A stretch of 19,975 nt of DNA from Ichthyophonus hoferi (Eukaryota; Opisthokonta; Ichthyosporea; Ichthyophonida; Ichthyophonidae), in the NCBI GenBank assembly GCA_002751075.1, contig NAOQ01000621.1, positions 1 to 19,975 on the forward strand. The letters run 5' to 3'. Below, piece after piece: positions 8,049-18,817 of the stretch (positions are counted from its first letter, which is position 1; every line of letters starts with the position of its first letter). Both the position numbers and the translations under genes were made by a program. The notes below the pieces were generated by a model that saw only the letters and a program-made list of their open reading frames with translations, did not search any database and was not told where the DNA came from.

Positions 8049-10635
8049 TTACAGTACACTACCAAGAATTCCTAGCAAACTAACTAGGAAAAACTGCCAT
8101 CTGTGTGTTTTAATAAACGAATGTACTAACAGCAATAATAATAAGGAACGTTTACCTAAGTGCGGCGCAAGCTTTGGTTCTAAAACAAATAAATGTATTA
8201 GTAATATACATGTTCAAGCATACCAACTATATAACAAAAACTAGTACATTACCTTTAACTTATTTAGTAGATATGCAAGTACCTTATTATGTGTCTACTA
8301 AATAGTTGTATTTTCCAGCAAATCCTTGAGTTATTGAAGCCTCTGCACCTCCTCAAACTGATAAAATAAACCCATTCAGCCATCAGTATCACAGAAATTA
8401 GACAGATTACATGCAAATTTAAACATATCTAACAATCACCTTTGCATATTAAAAGTTATAATTCTCTTACGGTAATTCTCATTAGCTAATAGACTTTTCT
8501 AAATATGGAGTCAGACTTAAATACATTGGTTAACTTACCCTTATATCCAAACGCATTCACCTTGTTTAAAGTGAGAACTCCATCATTAGAGGCATCTAGC
8601 AGTTGAATCGTTAAATATCTGCCACGCGGCCGGAGAGGGCAGTAGATCCTCTCATCACGTTGGCCGAGGTGGAGCCTATTGAAATTTACCTTTGGGCCGC
8701 AGGGTTTATCGTCTACAGAAATTAGAATATTTCCAAGACGCTGTAAATTAACTGGCCGATTACGGATCTACGGGAGGAATTATTGTTCAAGGAAAGTGTC
8801 AAATATAGCAATATATATAAAACAGCACATGTTGAGTAATTTGATGAAGCCAGTAATTCATTGTGGTGTGACCTTGGGCATATTGTAAAAAGGAAAACTC
8901 TTTTAATTGCAGCAGAGGTCATCAAAAGACAAACCAATTAAAGTAATTTAACACGTGTATACCAATCATTAGTAATGTATTTAAGCATTTATTTTATTAA
9001 CATACCCTAACGGAAGCGACTGTAAGCATGGCACCCATGACAATCTTCCACCATAGCGAGCCTGATTGGTGTAAAGTTCTGGTATTTGTTCTTGCATCGC
9101 CATCAACAGCCATAAAACTATTACAATATTTATCTTCAGTAGACATACTTGTTTCATGACAAATCACTGCATAATAGGATACTTAGTTTGGAAACAAAAA
9201 CACACTCATACATCTAAAGATGCTGCCCTAATAAACTGAGCACAAGCTAATAGTCTCAAAAGCTTTAAGTTAACTTCCAGGAAAAATGGCGCAATATAGT
9301 AATACTCAATGCTAAAATTTAAGTTCAACTCCAGATATGTATATCACAAGGGTCTAAAATTAGAAACCTAGCCAAAATAAATACTTACAATTAATTTTTT
9401 CAAACTTTTCCAGCAGAGGCTCTGCATTGAACGATTACCTTGGTTAAAACACATACAGAAAAATGTAAGAGAATGTTAGTACCAAGTAAGGAAAGTAAGC
9501 ATATTGCTTAATCATTGGTCAGGAGTTTTTAGTTATGTTCGAGTAAATGGTATTATATAAAAAATCCCTATACATTGGCAGGAGCTCCTAATAGACATTG
9601 GTGAACAAAGATTTAGAAGTACACACATTGGTTAACCTACCCGCATGTCCCCACACGTTCACTTCGTTTAAATTGTTAAATTGAGAATGCCATTATTAGG
9701 AGCTCTTAGCAGTTGGATCCTCAAATGTCTGCCACGTGGTTTGAAAGGGCAGCTAATCTCCACTACTTTAAAGACACCGTCCTCTACCTTAGGACTACAG
9801 GGTAGACTGTCTACAGTAGCTTGGATGTTTCGAAGACGGTATGTATAATGTGAACGATTAAGGATCTATGAAAGAAATTGTTGTTTAAAGGAAGTGTTTA
9901 ATATAGCTAAATATACAACAGATGCAAAATAATTAGACGAAGTCAAGGACTCTCTAGATGTGATGTAATCTTAGCAACAATCCAAACATAAATGCACTGT
10001 AAATCTAGTGTTTGAGCGCTATAACTGACACAACTGAGGTCACTGAAAATTTAATGAATGAAAACTGTTTTATACTTGTATGCCAATCAATAGGAATGCA
10101 AGTAAGGATTTGTTTTAGTTACATACCTCAATGAGAGTTATGTTGAAATCAGCAGCCATGTCAACCTCTTACCATGGCTCAGTTGAATTGCCTGGGACTG
10201 TGTAGACAAATGTCTCCAAATTGTCATCAATAACCAAATCACCATTCATATCTTCTTGCACCGAAGACATCTTTGTTTTACGTCCTCTCACCGCATAATA
10301 GGATGCTTAGTTAAGAAATAAAAACACTTGTAAACCTATGGATCCCTGCTGTGCAGTCAAGCCAGTCATTGAAATGAATAAATAGAACAAAATAAAAGTA
10401 AATTAAAGGTCAAAATAAAATCAATTATATGTAGGCCTTCCAAGAACAATACCATTCAAAAAGATAACAAAAACCTAGCAATGTAGAGTCTAGCATATCT
10501 ATGTCCACTGTGTTCCCTGCCCAACATTACGTTATCATGTAATTAAATGCTTAAGTCAAATTTTATTGACTCCATCCTAGCTGCTACATTGCCCGTATGG
10601 GCAATAATTAGTAATGTAGCAATGAATGGCAACAT
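8049..10635 (-). CDS. Signal-peptide F-type lectin domain protein with hydrophobic tail
   Basis: Minus-strand exons: signal-peptide exon from ATG at 10635-10633 (MLPFIATLLIIAHT...), domain exon A 9166-9006, domain exon B 8767-8539, tail exon 8179-8049. A to B joins in phase 0 and B to tail in phase 1, with acceptors GCAG, CCCGTAG, TGTTTTAG and donors GTATGT, GTAAGT. A+B give ~130 residues with F-type lectin (fucolectin/FTP) landmarks: MAVDG, SLWWKIV, VRIRNR, QRLGNILISVDD, PCGPK and YCPL (likely disulphide), PRGRYLTIQLL, VLTLNKVNAFGYK. The known sugar site is roughly H-x26-R-x-D-x4-R/K; here H, R and R are present at about that spacing, but the Asp is Val, so sugar binding may be changed or lost. 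The ~43-residue tail has two hydrophobic runs and ends FFLVSLLGILGSVL, suggesting a membrane or GPI anchor (inferred). The first splice is unsettled: a GC donor at 10592 would join in phase 1 to exon A. Confidence 0.7.
9641..10290 (-). pseudogene. Decayed second copy of the lectin-domain exon pair
   Basis: The interval repeats the A+B exon pair with a period of about 1.1 kb: A-like exon 10290-10127, B-like exon 9865-9641. Residues still match the intact copy (ILNRSHYTYRLRNI, SCPFKPRGRHLRIQLL). Three lesions are visible. The A acceptor reads GCGG instead of GCAG. The second Trp of the WW motif is TAA (EPW then stop). An 8-base duplication near 9670-9680 shifts the frame and stops it before the last strand (NEVNVWGH lies beyond). 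Both ends are phase 1, so leaving the pair out keeps the rest of the gene in frame. It lies inside the first intron of the intact gene and was probably once a second lectin domain. Confidence 0.65.
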
Positions 10636-10686
10636 TGTACTTTAGCATCTATTGCAATTCTACACGTTATGTCTGATCATGAGATG

Positions 10687-10692
10687 TTTATA
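10687..10692 (-). promoter_or_regulatory. TATA box of the F-type lectin-like gene
   Basis: TCTATATAAA reads on the minus strand at 10696-10687. The expected start site is about 25-30 bases downstream (near 10660), and the signal-peptide ATG at 10635 follows with a short leader and A at -3. Position and order support a real core promoter. Confidence 0.55.
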
Positions 10693-10699
10693 TAGAGTT

Positions 10700-12340
10700 G
10701 AAACTAATATGGCAAATTCCATCAAGGGTAGTTGATGGGAAATAACATAAGATTAGATGTTGGATTACTTATCAGGTAGACGTGCACAAAATACTTTGTT
10801 ATGCTTAATTTATTTGGAGGAAGGTGATTATATAAAGACAAGAGGAATTTGATCTGCTGGGGTTCCCGGAAATTTTTTGACAAATCCCTGCAGAATAGTT
10901 GAACTGATCCCTCCCAACATTAAATAAATAGATCTTGACAATAAATGGCCTTATTGAATATAAAAACAATAAGAAAAAAAATAGAATAATAAAGAGGAAA
11001 TTGAAGAAAAAAAATACGTTTCTGTTATTTTTACAAGAGGAATTGTATTTTTTTCATACATTTCTCATAATTTTTTGGAACAAGACTGTTAAGAATAGAA
11101 AAAAACCGAACAGTTGGAAAATCTTTTATTTATGTAGTCTCAATTACATAGATTTCAGTTACGTATTGCATATACAATACATCATGTAAGAAGCTATGTA
11201 AAAGCTTCTATATTTATTGATCAACAGAGGAAGATTTAAAAGCAGTTAACTATAGTATTAGCTTCTCCTTTACCTTACGACGACAACCTAATAGAACTAG
11301 TCTTTTTTTCAATATTACAGTATGTTGTATATTTAAAATGTCCATTTACTTTATTTCGGGATCTATTTTTTTGGTTTTTGCATTTACATAGGTATGGATT
11401 GGTCGCTCTATTTTGAGATTAGTGCATAACAGAATGTGGGAAAACAAAAATTTACGTGGGACATTACATGAATAAAAGATTTCCTAATTGTTTTACTTTT
11501 TTTTTTTTAACAATTTTTTGTTCAAAAAATGATAAGAAATGTGTGCAAAAAATCCAATTGCTCTAATGAAAATAGCAAAAATGCAAATTTCCTTCAATTT
11601 CCTCGTTATTATTCTATGTCGTTTATATATATATATACTTAATATGTCCATTTATTGTTGGGATCTATCCCTTTAACCTGTAAATAATTTTATTTTGATA
11701 TCAGCATAAAAAAATACTATGAAGTGCACTTATTATTTATTGGTTAGACCAAGTAAAGCTTATTGTGACCACGCCAATTAAATTTACAAGATAAGTAAGA
11801 CCTTGCTTCTAGCAATAAATAGACAGCTACTACATAATAAACACAAGCAGATTAAATATATGTTAAAACAGGAATATATAGTTATTTTGGATATATATAT
11901 TTTTTATATAGATACAATCATTAAATATTATTAGCTATTATTATTATGTATGCATTCTAGAAAAATAGGTAGCGCAATCTGTTGATGTATGTGAAATGGC
12001 AATCCAATATGCATTCCTTTTTCATATTTTTCATACTTTATTTCATTTAGGTGATAGATATACCAATTTCATAAGATCATGAGTTAATTATTATGACCTA
12101 TCCATCTATCTTCATTTATCTATCAGGCTTATTCTTCAAATAATTTCAAACAGTTAAAAAATATTAATTACTATAGTCCTTACATTATGGCACTAATATC
12201 ATATAACCTAACCCAATAATAATATGCAACATTATCTTTTTTATAAGTTTTATTAAATGCTCACTATCCATATGAACCTCATGTAAATGATGCAACTACG
12301 TTTATCTAATGCACATGCTTTTATTTCATCTAGGGCATAA
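10700..12340. other. AT-rich intergenic spacer
   Basis: Lies between the divergent lectin-like and two-exon genes. No exon supported: the 84-codon open frame at 10935-11189 is Lys/Phe/Ile-rich and follows A and T runs. One small repeat pair is present (11337-11366 and 11643-11667, sharing ATGTCCATTTA and GGGATCTA). Confidence 0.5.
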
Positions 12341-12344
12341 AAAA

Positions 12345-12350
12345 TATAAA
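12345..12350 (+). promoter_or_regulatory. Candidate TATA box of the two-exon gene
   Basis: TATAAAAAAG lies about 125 bases before the ATG at 12472, giving a predicted leader of about 95 bases. The surrounding DNA is A-rich, so chance occurrence cannot be excluded. Confidence 0.35.
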
Positions 12351-12471
12351 AAAGGAATATGTAAAAAATTTGGCATGATGACTACTTTGCTGCAGACTTG
12401 TTGTGCACTAAATAAACCAGAAAATTCCTGACGACATCCAGAAGTAACTGGCATGAGCTTCGATTGTCAAA

Positions 12472-13602
12472 ATGAGTAATCTAATTATGCAATTGCGAGT
12501 GATTGGGTCTATGATGTCCCATTATATCTGGCATACCATTAGCCAATATTATATAGATCCTGTAATAGATTGCTTATTAGCGCTTGTTGCAAGATCGTTA
12601 ACCACTGATGAAGAAGTAGGTTCCATTGAAGCCCAGAAATAAGTAGATTGATTCTTGTCATAATAAGCAATATATAAACGCTATTACATCAATAAGAAAA
12701 AAGAGCTAAGTCACCATCTCAGTAAGGACATAATTGTATTCAAGTATTGTAGTAAGATCAGAGAATTCTAGTGGGTCTGTTTGACCCATCATGAGTTGGA
12801 TTAGCTAATATGAATATTTATGATTGAATTTATTTTTAATTATTGAACTTAGCAATATTAGTGTTAACCAAAAAGAGTAGCACTAGCAATAAAGCAAAGT
12901 ACAAAAGAAAAAAAAAACTCAATAATAAAGGATCCGCTCACAAATACACGGTTACGGAAAATACGAAGTTGTTCTCGTATTCTTACACAAAAAAAAACTT
13001 TTGGATTCTATAGAATATACACATAGTTATTGTAATGTTTAATTTAACACTGGATCGTATAGGATAATTAGTGTTCGAATTGCTCACTTGTCCAGAAGTC
13101 AGAAAGCTGCTTACTGGCATTGGATAGTGACAGTAACGTTTATTTATATAACAACATGGCTCCACTTAGTGATCGATCTTATTGTGCAATTTTTACTTTT
13201 GCACCAAAGCGCATCAAAGCATTTATTCATTCTGAGTTAGAACAGAGGTATAATTACTACATTCAGTTACCTAAAGAATTGGTTTATGGGCCTTCAATAG
13301 GACCTCCAGCACAGCAACTGAGTATTGAAAACAGATCCGATCAAGTAGCTATCATTCACATTGGCCAGCAAACGATAACCACTACCAGCTATACAATTGG
13401 AGATTCCAACAGCTGTGTAAAAGTCAATAAAATTTACACAGGTTCTGATAACGTCTACGTCAATGTTATGCTAATTTCAAACTTAACACCTCAACACATC
13501 AAAACTGTCAAGTATGCTTGGCCCCCTCTACATAGTGTCACTGCTGTAACCCGTAAACCAAATTATGGAGTTTATTTATTTATATATTTACGGGTTATTT
13601 AG
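12472..13602 (+). CDS. Two-exon gene, product unrecognised (~216 aa)
   Basis: Exon 1 runs 12472-12615: ATG with A at -3, in-frame TGA upstream at 12454, donor GTAGGT. Exon 2 runs 13096-13602, acceptor TTGTCCAG, ending TAG. The join is phase 0. Exon 2 is open for 168 codons, far longer than chance allows here, with balanced composition and possible N-glycosylation sites (NRS, NLT). Exon 1 encodes a mostly hydrophobic start with a segment near residues 27-42 (YIDPVIDCLLALVARS) that could be a helix or anchor. Near the end, LVYG..GP.. and, ~75 residues on, IKTVKYAW loosely recall the C-terminus of sialate O-acetylesterase in order and spacing, but its catalytic Asp/His region is absent; this is a hint only. 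An alternative ending splices from 13553 to an open segment 13906-14027 in phase 1, with a weak donor. Exon 2 is well supported, exon 1 less so. Confidence 0.5.
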
Positions 13603-13779
13603 CTATAATTATTTAATAGCTGTACACTAATTGGTAGACATTGGGTCTTATCCTGGTATATTCATTACTATGGTCACAACCTCGTGCAATTTAATTTTTT
13701 CTAACCAATAGCACATACAATTTATGTCTTTTTTTTACCTCAATTGTGGTATATAAACAGGTTTCAGATATATTAATTT

Positions 13780-13785
13780 AATAAA
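13780..13785 (+). terminator. Poly(A) signal after the two-exon gene
   Basis: AATAAA about 180 bases past the stop at 13602, followed by further AATAAA-like hexamers near 13795-13815. It supports transcript ending here, and so a terminal exon stopping at 13602. Confidence 0.4.
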
Positions 13786-14529
13786 TGTGATAATAATAAA
13801 AAGTAATAAAAAATAATCCATCAAAGTGCAGTGAAACCATTAGCTCCAACAATGAATATATTAAAAATCAAATTTCAATATATATTAATTTGATATCCTT
13901 CATAGCAATTTGTGATAGTTCAAGTGACTTTACCACAGACACAACATCCGGGTCTCCAATTAATTTTGGATTCCTAAATAGATGTTTTTTTCTAAATGAT
14001 AGCGAGTATCCCAACACAGTTTATTAGGAACTAGATAGTTCTCGGCATGATTATTTCACTGTTTTAAAGCAGCCTATGAAGCCACCCTCTTGTGGGCATT
14101 ACCATTAATTAACATACGTTAAATTATACTACCATAGGTTTTATATTTATATCTAAAGTCATGCAAAACAGAGACCTGTTTGCCCAATTATTTTATCCCA
14201 CTAGTCTTATATAAATGCATTTTAATCAAAAACAATATTGAGACGAGCTTAAAGGGCCAACATATACCAACCCTCACAAGTGCACGACAGTTATATTTAG
14301 CTGTGCTATATTTATAAGTGGGAGATTATAAAATGCAATAAAATATAGTATATATACAAAATTGAGATTTAGATTCGGTCATCAATTAACACTCGATTGA
14401 TGATAGGTGAGGACTAATTTTACTAGGAATTATGTGGCACCAACATTCCAGAAACCACCGCAATTGAACTATAGCTGTCGTACGAGGTGACTCTGCTCAC
14501 CAGCATCTGCAATCTAGCTCATGATAGAT

Positions 14530-14830
14530 CTGAATCTATATCATGAAGTGAAACAATTTTATGCAACTTGAAAAGAGATAATGATACTCTTGCATTTTCT
14601 AATTCCATGATTAGAGATATCTTTGTAGCCAAATTGGAATGCATATCATCTTTTAAGCACATTGTTTATTGAAGATCAACCCAAGACACAATGCTGGAGT
14701 CCTAAAAATTAATTTTGGGAAGCAGTCATGTGGACGGCCAAAGACACGTGAAGCCGTGGGAATGTTAAAAACCGCCGTGCCAATGGAAGCGGTACATTTT
14801 TCAATATATATATTGGGAAATATATCTCTA
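14530..14830 (+). mobile_element. Possible Gag fossil of an LTR (Ty3/gypsy-like) element
   Basis: Two neighbouring patches on the + strand resemble parts of a Ty3/gypsy-type Gag: a helical segment of the kind that precedes the zinc knuckles, and a knuckle-like segment near 14725-14800. The match is by eye and weak. The copy is broken with several breaks, no long terminal repeats or polymerase region were recognised around it, and it looks old. Limits are approximate. Confidence 0.25.
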
Positions 14831-14999
14831 AGATCTTAGGGAAAAAAAGAAGAAAAAAAATACTACTGATGGTTTTTTCTGCACATGGTGCAAAGTTTCC
14901 GTACATTATATTATAGTCTGCCGGAAATTTAGGCACCAACAACAAAGCTATGATTAACGGTTACAAAAATCAACGTAATTATAGTATATTCTAATATGA

Positions 15000-16220
15000 T
15001 ATAAAACATAGCTTGAAAAGCAATCCAATCCTTGTCTCATTTTATAAAAAAAGATCATGTCGAGCAATATTATTTTATATAATATAATATAATACAATAT
15101 AAATGATAGTATAGCCAATAAATTCGTATTAGCTCTAGTAAACGGGATTCGATTGAGTGGGATACATTATGATAAGTTCATAACATGACACTTTTTAGTA
15201 TTAATATTGCATTACAAAAAATTATACAGCGTTTTATTATATTATCTTATATTATTCTTGGTTTTAGAAATTAAATATTCAAATTATAGTTGTACATTTT
15301 CATATTTACAGCAATGACAATCGTTAAACCTAAAATGCCTTCTAATATTTAAAATAGATTATCTTTGCATTTTTTCGTATTAGATCAGGTGCTCACTTGG
15401 GAATTATAACAAATAAATAAGCATATTTGTCTTAAATTTCTTACAAAAATGACCCTTGTTAACAATGCAAAAAAAAAAAAAAAAAAAATCATGGGGTATA
15501 CTTTGAATATTCACTACTAAAATATGGTTTTCTTTTCAATATATTGTAGGGCATCTAATGCATCAAATAATCAAGTGCAATCAAGTGAATCATGACCGAT
15601 GCGCTTAATTAATCAAAAATATAGATTATGTTACATTCCTCACAAGTTAGAGAACACTGCTATCCCTTGAATGCTTAAACATGAAAGGAAAATATTTCTA
15701 GAGATATTATTTATAATACAAAATAATACTTACTAATAGTATGACAGGTTTGTTCAAGAGCCACAGCTAGTCAAAATCTTAGTTTTTACATATCTGCGAT
15801 CCAAGGATCCAATCATAATATATACTATAGATGTTAGCCAATAAAACAAGGCTCACCAAGAGCGATTGAGACGTCATGCAAAAATTGAATTTTAAAATAC
15901 TTTAAACGATCATAAAAATGAAGTTATAATACTTTATAATTAAAATTAATCAATAGGTAGGTACTATTAAAATACGAGAGCCAACGGGGCATACCAATTA
16001 GCTATTAACTACACAAATATATTTTAAAATGCCTTATGGATACCGTATTTAAATGGTGAAGAAGGTTTTGAAATCGTACGACAATGTGATGTTTTCAATA
16101 TTTCTATTAACTTAATATTAGGCTAGAACATGTTACTACAAATTAAGAAAATAATACTTGCTATCCTTCGAGAGGGCAACGACGTTGATTATACATGAGG
16201 GAGACACTTATCTTGCGAGT
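15000..16220. other. AT-rich stretch without supported genes
   Basis: No exon or family recognised. Contains a TATAA-rich run near 15070-15100 and a 20-base A tract at 15469-15488. Confidence 0.45.
15469..15488. repeat. A20 tract
   Basis: Twenty consecutive A. It could be the tail of an old retroposed copy or a plain mononucleotide repeat; no flanking duplication or body sequence was identified. Confidence 0.6.
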
Positions 16221-16229
16221 GGTTAATCA

Positions 16230-17190
16230 TTAGTAGTAGTTTTTCTTAGCCTCAAGTATATAATTACTAGCACGTTGTGCCATCGTCAATGTTTCAGCAT
16301 AGTTCTGATAGGCTTTTCCCTCAGCTCATGAATAGGTCGATCCGAGTCTCTATCAGTCCATCCACATTCTGGGCTTCTTTCTTCTATTGGACTATTGAAT
16401 ACTTGGGCAATATTGAAAATAAAATTAGAATAATTGGGTTCTAACAAGTTCCAATACTGATTCTACTTTTTAGTAAAATTCATATTATAAAAGAATATAT
16501 AGGCCACGCGGAGTAAATCTATCTCTGATTATTTTTATAAACTCATAATAAATATTTGCATATGAACTGCAACGCATTTACATAACTTATATTCCTTCAC
16601 TACAGCTATCAGTGAGTATAAATAAGTACACTATATCGTGTGCATTTTTACAGCTCTTCATGTATATGGTCAATTTGTAGGTGCTTACGTCAAATTCTAG
16701 CTTTTTGAATTCAGTTGAAAAAAAGAACATAAAACGCCAGTTTATCTCCTAAAGCATTGCCAAGCATGTCATCGGACGGGTCTCATATTTCGACAGAGTT
16801 CTAGAAAATATATATAATGTGACAATTTTCCTGATGATTTTTTTGAATATACTCCAAAGTCTAGCACACCTGTACAACTTAAATACATCACGAAAAAACG
16901 TAGGCAAAGAGCCAATCAATCTACTTTATTAGAGTTGGTATTAGTTATTAGTTATACAGAAGAGAACGATGATTACCCTATAGAGGTTGCACAATATTGA
17001 ACGAATATTTCACACACCAGAACAATCGGTATGTAAGAGAAAATTATTTACAGGAAATGACCAAACGATATTGAGCAGAGGCTAAACAGCAATACTAACC
17101 AAGGCCAAGGGAACCTTGTTTGTACACTACCTCCGTGTGAAAAATTGACCGCAACTAGATCCAAATTCAACCTGTCATATAAAGGTAGTT
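16230..17190. other. Scattered coding-like islands, unassigned
   Basis: Short open segments with balanced composition occur on the minus strand (16391-16230) and the plus strand (16818-17000 and about 17065-17190). None has a clear start, splice context or recognised family, and each is short enough to occur by chance. They may be remnants of one or more dead genes or elements. Confidence 0.2.
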
Positions 17191-17691
17191 GATAACCGAA
17201 TGGCGGGCAATCCTATTCTTCTAGATCGTTCCATGCGTTAAGAAGAAAATAACAAATATATATAACGTACAGTCTTTTATAGCATTATATTCTTCTGCTC
17301 ATTAAGCTCATACTAGTGAATAACCGCCTTTATATACGCCAAATTCATGCGTTTATTGTTACATTTGATTAGGATCAGATTATTACAAAATTTCCGAGTA
17401 CATTTGCATAGCAAATTCCTATGGCTTCAAATACAAAATTTATACTGTAGTTTAATACGGATCAGTTTAATATTAACTTTTATTGGAGGATTTTCATTGG
17501 CTTCATTTTCCAACGGTAACATCCTACAGTCCCAATCAGTCGAGTGCAATAGTGTTTGTCAAACAAATTTAGCATAACGTATTCATTTATTGGAGGTGTA
17601 TTAAGCTCTACATTTAATTCGATCACGATATGATTGAGTGAAAATCAATCAAAATGTAGCAAAGGAAAGTAATTATTTAATATATATCTAT

Positions 17692-17712
17692 AGTATATAT
17701 ATATATATATAC
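17692..17712. repeat. TA dinucleotide repeat
   Basis: Near-perfect (TA)n run. Flanking sequence 17580-17860 shows no other feature. Confidence 0.8.
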
Positions 17713-17869
17713 GCGGACGGATTGTAATAATGTGGTAACAAGATTGATTACTAATATATACTGGACATTTTGTACTATTCATATGGCTTGTTGTATAGTA
17801 ATACTATACCATCCCGTTTGATAGTAAAGCCAAATAATATGACTGTATATAATATACCGATAAAATATA

Positions 17870-18010
17870 AAGTAAAATTGCGGCTCGTGCAAAATACCTT
17901 TACGGCCACTCGGAGTAAATAACAAATTACAATCATTTGCGTTTGCCAATGCCACCACATGTGGCACATTGGCTCTAGGCTCATGCTCACCAGGTAACCT
18001 TGTGCCAGAA
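17870..18010. other. GC-richer island, possible exon of unknown gene
   Basis: Clearly richer in G and C than the surrounding DNA. On the plus strand it reads open (ANATTCGTLALGSCSPG) up to a good donor, CACCAG|GTAACC at 17994; the minus strand is also open (PHVVALANANDCNLLFTPSG). Only one strand, if any, can be coding. No matching acceptor or partner exon was found. Confidence 0.25.
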
Positions 18011-18810
18011 CCTAGTTTTTATAAATATTTAAATATAAACCAACAAGTAGATACGTGAGATATATATACATAAACAGCAAACTATGACATCCACGAATAT
18101 GTGCTAAATCAATTAAATCAGCAGTTATTTATTCATATATATATATAATATCACTTTATTTTTAAAAGAATCTAAAGATTTTTGTATGTTATATTTTAAG
18201 TGCTTAATATACATTGAAAAGTTAGATCAGTGGTTGCAAACATTTTCCTTTAATTGACATACACTCTAAACTGCTAATAAATAGAAATTTTCGACAGCAT
18301 TCCCAATTTACCAAAATTTCAGATATTTTTCCTTACAAAAATATTTCAATATTATAGTTTATTACCTTTTCAAGTACCACAAAATATTAGTATACGCATC
18401 CTTGTAATCATGGTAATCAATATATATAAGGTATATATGTCCCACAGTTCTGAAACTGCTTTTGTTAAATAAAAAATTAAAATATCAAATTTATTGCTCT
18501 TGCATATTTTCAAAGCCCCCAGTTGGGGCTTCAATTATTTTAAAATTTCTTATTTTGTTTTTGGGTATCAAACACTCAAATTAACCCATATTAATTTTAC
18601 ACTTTTTACTATAATTAAATCCTAAAAACAATCTTTTTAATAGTTTTCCTAGCGTATTTTCCTATTAAATACATTGTGTATACAATGTACTATAAGAACT
18701 TTATGAAATCACATTGAAATCGTATCTTATAACATATTCACACTTAAAACGTGGCTAAGCAAGTCCGGTTTATGATTTATACTATTTATAGTATTATATT
18801 CATAATCCAA
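18010..18810. other. AT-rich stretch with one GC-rich hairpin
   Basis: No gene supported. The only structured element is the stem at 18513-18531, AAGCCCC paired with GGGGCTT. Confidence 0.45.
18513..18531. repeat. GC-rich hairpin
   Basis: Seven paired bases, AAGCCCC and GGGGCTT, around a 5-base loop, standing out in very AT-rich DNA. It does not match the histone 3' stem-loop consensus. Confidence 0.5.
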
Positions 18811-18817
18811 ACAACTA

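Noticed and set aside
7949-8083. Plus-strand open segment after TCTCCTCAG, with TATATAAA at about 7908
   Set aside because: It lies over the tail exon end, 3' UTR and poly(A) signal of the minus-strand lectin-like gene, has no ATG, and is better explained as a shadow.
8679-8937. Open frames on both strands (69 and 71 codons)
   Set aside because: They cover the lectin domain exon B and its flanking intron in the wrong frame or strand; the spliced A+B reading matches the F-type lectin domain.
10935-11189. 84-codon frame rich in Lys, Phe and Ile
   Set aside because: Composition follows A and T runs; no splice or promoter context and no family likeness.
12983-13165. 60-codon minus-strand frame
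   Set aside because: Antisense to the start of exon 2 of the two-exon gene.
13096-13602. Firm assignment as sialate O-acetylesterase
   Set aside because: Only the order and spacing of YG, GP and a V-x-YAW motif agree; the catalytic Asp/His region and the cysteines near the end are missing.
17347-17577. 76-codon frame with a hydrophobic stretch
   Set aside because: Length is within chance for this composition, with no supporting promoter, splice or family evidence.
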